From positions 1 to 5,824 of the forward strand of contig JAIOTR010000185.1 of NCBI GenBank assembly GCA_021106665.1: a stretch of 5,824 nucleotides of DNA, in the 5' to 3' direction. Below, one piece after another: positions 5,565-5,824 of the stretch (positions are counted from its first letter, which is position 1; every line of letters starts with the position of its first letter). Both the position numbers and the translations under genes were made by a program. Source of the DNA: Bacteroidales bacterium (GTDB lineage: Bacteria > Bacteroidota > Bacteroidia > Bacteroidales > JAADJA01). Under the pieces are notes generated by a model. The model saw only the letters and a list, made by a program, of their open reading frames with translations. It had not been told where the DNA came from and made no database searches.

Positions 5565-5824
5565 ATGATAAACCGAAGAACATTTATTAAAAATACTTCA
5601 TTTGCTATAACTGCAGGTTTGGTTCTCCCAGCCAATTTAATGGCCATGCCTCGCAAAAAAATGATCGGAATTCAATTGTATTCCTTGCGTGAACAAATAA
5701 AAAACGATTTTCTCGGCACACTTGATAGAATCTCTGAGATTGGTTTTAATGCTGTAGAAGCAGCCGGTTATTCTGATGGGAAATTTTACGGTTATGCTCC
5801 AACGGAATACAAAAAGATCATTCA
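5565..5824 (+). CDS. Tat-exported TIM-barrel protein, sugar phosphate isomerase/epimerase family (3' end outside the window)
   Basis: The first 86 codons are present and the frame is open to the window edge. Residues 1-27 are a classical twin-arginine leader: MINRRTFIKNTSFA, a hydrophobic core (ITAGLVLPANLMA), and a probable cut after LMA. The mature part starts KKMIGIQLYSLREQI and continues TLDRISEIGFNAVEAAGY, the first beta-alpha-beta unit of AP-endonuclease-2-like TIM barrels. These are sugar isomerases, epimerases, or lyases acting on keto sugars with a metal ion bound by residues that lie beyond this window. The ATG at 5565 is favoured because the Tat motif follows directly. With the exported Gfo/Idh/MocA enzyme and DUF1080 protein upstream, a role as periplasmic 3-keto-glycoside lyase or isomerase is likely. 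Fold assignment is firm, while the reaction is inferred. Confidence 0.9.
   Translation, partial: MINRRTFIKNTSFAITAGLVLPANLMAMPRKKMIGIQLYSLREQIKNDFLGTLDRISEIGFNAVEAAGYSDGKFYGYAPTEYKKII

Noticed and set aside
1..5824. CRISPR arrays, tRNA or rRNA genes, transposases, riboswitches
   Set aside because: No short regularly spaced repeats, cloverleaf-like segments, transposase motifs or structured leaders were seen, and almost all bases lie in coding frames.

Overview
The window looks like a Bacteroidota chromosome segment, probably from an environmental or host-associated saprophyte. The grounds are: an AT-rich sequence with no Shine-Dalgarno motifs ahead of its starts, a secreted protein ending in a type IX secretion (T9SS) sorting domain, a lipoprotein with an acidic stretch just after its lipid-anchor cysteine, and the gene company of DUF1080, DoxX, a Tat-exported Gfo/Idh/MocA oxidoreductase and a Tat-exported sugar isomerase-like TIM barrel. 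Every gene is on the + strand and spacing is tight, so most of the window probably forms one or two transcription units.

Layout. (1) 3-610 is the 3' part of a tandem-domain DUF1080 (3-keto-disaccharide hydrolase family) gene that begins before the window. It is broken by an apparent one-base deletion near 351-353. (2) 607-1437 overlaps its stop codon (ATGA) and encodes a lipoprotein of unknown function built of YD-like beta repeats. (3) 1438-1569 is the largest gap. It holds a weak Bacteroidota-type -7 promoter match and an AT-only inverted repeat. (4) 1570-2046 encodes a DoxX-family membrane protein, followed 11 bases later by (5) 2058-3635, a membrane-anchored or Tat-exported Gfo/Idh/MocA oxidoreductase. 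(6) 3669-5537 encodes a secreted beta-propeller-like protein made of two tandem copies of a block of about 215 residues, plus a T9SS C-terminal domain. (7) 5565 to the window end is the start of a Tat-exported TIM-barrel protein (sugar phosphate isomerase/epimerase, AP-endonuclease-2 fold). It is cut by the window.

Working model (inference). DUF1080, Gfo/Idh/MocA and TIM-barrel proteins are the components of the oxidation-elimination route for glycosides known from Bacteroides, in which C3 of a sugar is oxidised to a ketone and the glycosidic bond is then cleaved by elimination. Here the oxidoreductase and the TIM-barrel protein both carry twin-arginine leaders, so the chemistry would run in the periplasm. 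A DoxX protein next to the oxidoreductase is a candidate path for its electrons into the quinone pool. The secreted propeller and the lipoprotein may be surface components that bind or present substrate, but nothing in the sequence proves that. Both are visibly more AT-rich than the oxidoreductase and may be later additions to the locus.
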